64,000 bases of DNA from JALYUM01 sp036688685 (GTDB taxonomy: Bacteria; Pseudomonadota; Gammaproteobacteria; Burkholderiales; Burkholderiaceae_D). The stretch covers positions 248,001 through 312,000 of the forward strand of contig NZ_JAQQPS010000005.1 of assembly GCF_036688685.1 (NCBI RefSeq). Direction: 5' to 3'. Below, piece by piece: positions 62,610 through 64,000 of this stretch. A program made the translations under genes and the position numbers. Numbering within the stretch: position 1 is the first letter of the stretch; every line of letters starts with the position of its first letter. The notes under the pieces were generated by a model that was not told the origin of the DNA, ran no database searches, and saw only the letters and a list, made by a program, of their open reading frames with translations.

Positions 62610-63740
62610 GAGGTGCTCCCTTCCGCGATGCCCAGCGCCTGGAACATCGGTAAATAGTTGTGTTCGAAAATGGTGGCCTTGCGATGCAGCTCGGCATGGT
62701 ACTCGCCGGCCGCGGCCAGCGGCTTGCCGTCCCTGTGCAGGGGGACGTTCTGCGCCGCCAGCAGCGGCCCGGCGAAGTCGCTCCAGGCGGCCGCGCCGCG
62801 CAGACCGCGCGCCGGCGCCAGCAGGAATAGTTGCCGAATGCGGGGCATGACCAGGCCTCCGCCAACCAGTGCCGAGGCCAGGTGGCCGATGTAGTCGCTG
62901 CCGCGCGCGGTCGTACAGCGCCAGGTTCAGGCGCCGGCTGGCCGCGCCGGCTGCGGCGGCCGCTTCCGGCGCCTGGGCCGGCGCCAGCACGCCCATGTCG
63001 CACAGGATGAATACCGCCTCGAACAGCTGGCGCACACCGCCGCGCATCGGCACCAGCGGCTCGAGCGCGGCCACGGTGCGCGGCATCACCAGTACCACGC
63101 GCTGGCTGCGCATGGCCGCTGCATGTTGCGCCGGCGTCATTCGGTAGTCATTTTTTACCCAATAGTCGCGGCGGAAATGCTGGTTGAGCATCAGGTCGCG
63201 CACACCCTGGCCGGCAAAGTCCACCGGTTGCCAGTCGGCGTTGAAGTATTCGTGGTCCAGGTAGCGGTGGTCGTGGGCGCGCAGACCGGCCAGGCGTTCG
63301 GCCGGCTGCGGGTAGGCTTCCAGGTAGGCGGGGCGGGTGGCCAGCAACCTGTCGGCAAATGCGAGCGCGGCGTCGATGCGGCGCTCGAGGCCGGCCCCGG
63401 GCGCAGTCATGCGCTCGATATAGCCGCTCAGCAGTTCGCGGTTGGCCGACGAGACCCAGCTCCACACGCCATGCAGCGCGATGAAGTCGAAATCGGGCAG
63501 GTCGGTGCGCGCACAATACTCGGCGAACGACTGGTCGACCAATTGCGCGCCGCTGCCCGACGCGTGCGCCAGTTGCGCGGCAAAACCGGCCTGGGTGAGA
63601 TTGAGGTCGGTGCCATGCCAGGCGACGTTGCTGGCGGCGGCGTGGATGTTGGTGGACAGGCCCTGGCCGAAGCCCAGTTCGCGATAGTAGCCGTGGGTGT
63701 AGGCCATACCTGCCACGTAGCCATCGGTCCACTGCGTCAT
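62606..63740 (-). pseudogene. Decayed paralogue of the adjacent SAM methyltransferase
   Basis: Read from ATG 63740 it aligns with 61071-62609 over its length. It lacks about 25 residues before motif I, about 35 around the GGVLYISYNC strand, about 45 in the regulatory domain and about 35 further on, all in frame. A one-base loss within the CGCGCGCGG run near 62901-62910 then shifts the frame; the last 80 codons (PRIRQLFLLAPARGL to IFEHNYLPMFQALG) continue in another frame to a stop at 62606. Motif I itself survives in altered form (ELGFGQGL). The product would lack most of the SAM fold, so function as a methyltransferase is unlikely. An assembly error at the GC run is possible for the frameshift but not for the four deletions. 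Confidence 0.8.
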
Positions 63741-63800
63741 TGCAAGCTTTGTCAAAGAGGTATCTGCTAATTCTAGCAGTGAAGCCGTGTTGAGTGGCCG

Positions 63801-63826
63801 AAAAAAAGGCCGCCCAGTAGGCGGCC
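63801..63826 (-). terminator. Rho-independent terminator, minus strand
   Basis: GGCCGCC and GGCGGCC form a perfect 7-bp stem with a 5-base loop. On the minus strand the stem is followed by seven T, just after the stop of the partial gene at 63856. Confidence 0.88.
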
Positions 63827-63855
63827 TCTTCTGCTATTTTTAGCTCAGTTTGCCA

Positions 63856-64000
63856 TCACGCTGGCAGCTTGGCCAGTTGCTCGCGCATCTTGTCCAGCGT
63901 TGCCGTGAAGTTGGCCACGCGTGCCTTTTCCGGTTCTGTCGCATTGTTGATCAAACGGCGGAATTTTTCCGATATGGCACATTGCACCTCAAACAGGACG
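63856..64000 (-). CDS. C-terminal end of an unidentified gene
   Basis: The minus strand is open from the window edge to a TGA at 63856-63858, giving 47 residues that read as an amphipathic helix (KARVANFTATLDKMREQLAKL) preceded by EVQCAISEKFRRLINNATE. The terminator at 63801 supports a real gene end. The family cannot be told from this fragment. Confidence 0.65.
   Translation of the reverse strand, partial: VLFEVQCAISEKFRRLINNATEPEKARVANFTATLDKMREQLAKLPA

Noticed and set aside
62606..62848. Separate small gene of 80 codons before the methyltransferase
   Set aside because: It aligns with the C-terminal part of the methyltransferase and continues the frameshifted paralogue, so it is not an independent gene.

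Overview
The window looks like a GC-rich betaproteobacterial chromosome, most likely Oxalobacteraceae (Massilia/Duganella/Janthinobacterium type). This is inferred from a complete XrtA (EpsH) exosortase exopolysaccharide locus, a Tad/Flp pilus locus, an NAD-dependent FdsGBA-type formate dehydrogenase, and overall codon use. No rRNA, tRNA, CRISPR array or insertion sequence was recognised. Layout: (1) 1-14176, minus strand: a tightly packed XrtA/PEP-CTERM exopolysaccharide operon. It runs from chain-length regulator, tyrosine autokinase, outer-membrane protein, GspA-like ATPase, deacetylase, FemAB-like protein, glycosyltransferase, exosortase XrtA (fused to an EpsI-like domain), second glycosyltransferase and asparagine-synthase-like amidotransferase to an AT-richer acyltransferase cut by the window edge. 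(2) 14510-16088, plus: a secreted trypsin-like protease and the Wza-like export lipoprotein. (3) 16221-19196, plus: a sigma-54 promoter followed by a Tat-exported six-cysteine protein, a PqqD-like protein, an HprK-related kinase and a nucleotidyltransferase, which together look like a poorly described protein-modification cassette. (4) 19414-26731: two FeeM/LuxI-fold N-acyltransferase paralogues, a SAM methyltransferase, a PEP-CTERM protein (PepA-like) behind a near-consensus sigma-54 promoter, a ThiF/E1-like adenylyltransferase, and the TPR lipoprotein PrsT. (5) 26914-33086: a small unknown gene, the fused isobutyryl-CoA mutase IcmF, and convergent c-di-GMP genes (HD-GYP phosphodiesterase and GGDEF cyclase). 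(6) 33231-44392, plus: a Tad pilus locus with a duplicated flp pilin module around the prepilin peptidase, an unusual winged-helix/AAA ATPase, then cpaB, cpaC, a short cpaD-like lipoprotein, cpaE, cpaF, tadB, tadC and tadD. (7) 44389-50687: fdsGBA and fdsD, with a divergent ModE/PBP-type regulator. (8) 50860-60510: a sigma-54 activator converging on a minus-strand C1-oxidation operon: frmA (glutathione-dependent formaldehyde dehydrogenase), fghA, gfa, a XoxF-type lanthanide methanol dehydrogenase, a small Cys protein, cytochrome c, a XoxJ-like binding protein, an unknown periplasmic protein and an ATP-grasp protein. A sigma-54 promoter with candidate upstream activator sites lies in front of frmA. 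(9) 61071-64000: a SAM methyltransferase with regulatory domain, an adjacent decayed paralogue (several in-frame deletions plus a frameshift), and the tail of an unknown gene. Working together: regions 1-4 would make, export and anchor an extracellular matrix, and sigma-54 promoters tie the PEP-CTERM protein and the HprK-related cassette to that system. The c-di-GMP enzymes and Tad pilus suit the same surface lifestyle. Regions 7 and 8 encode a full route from methanol through formaldehyde and S-formylglutathione to formate and CO2.
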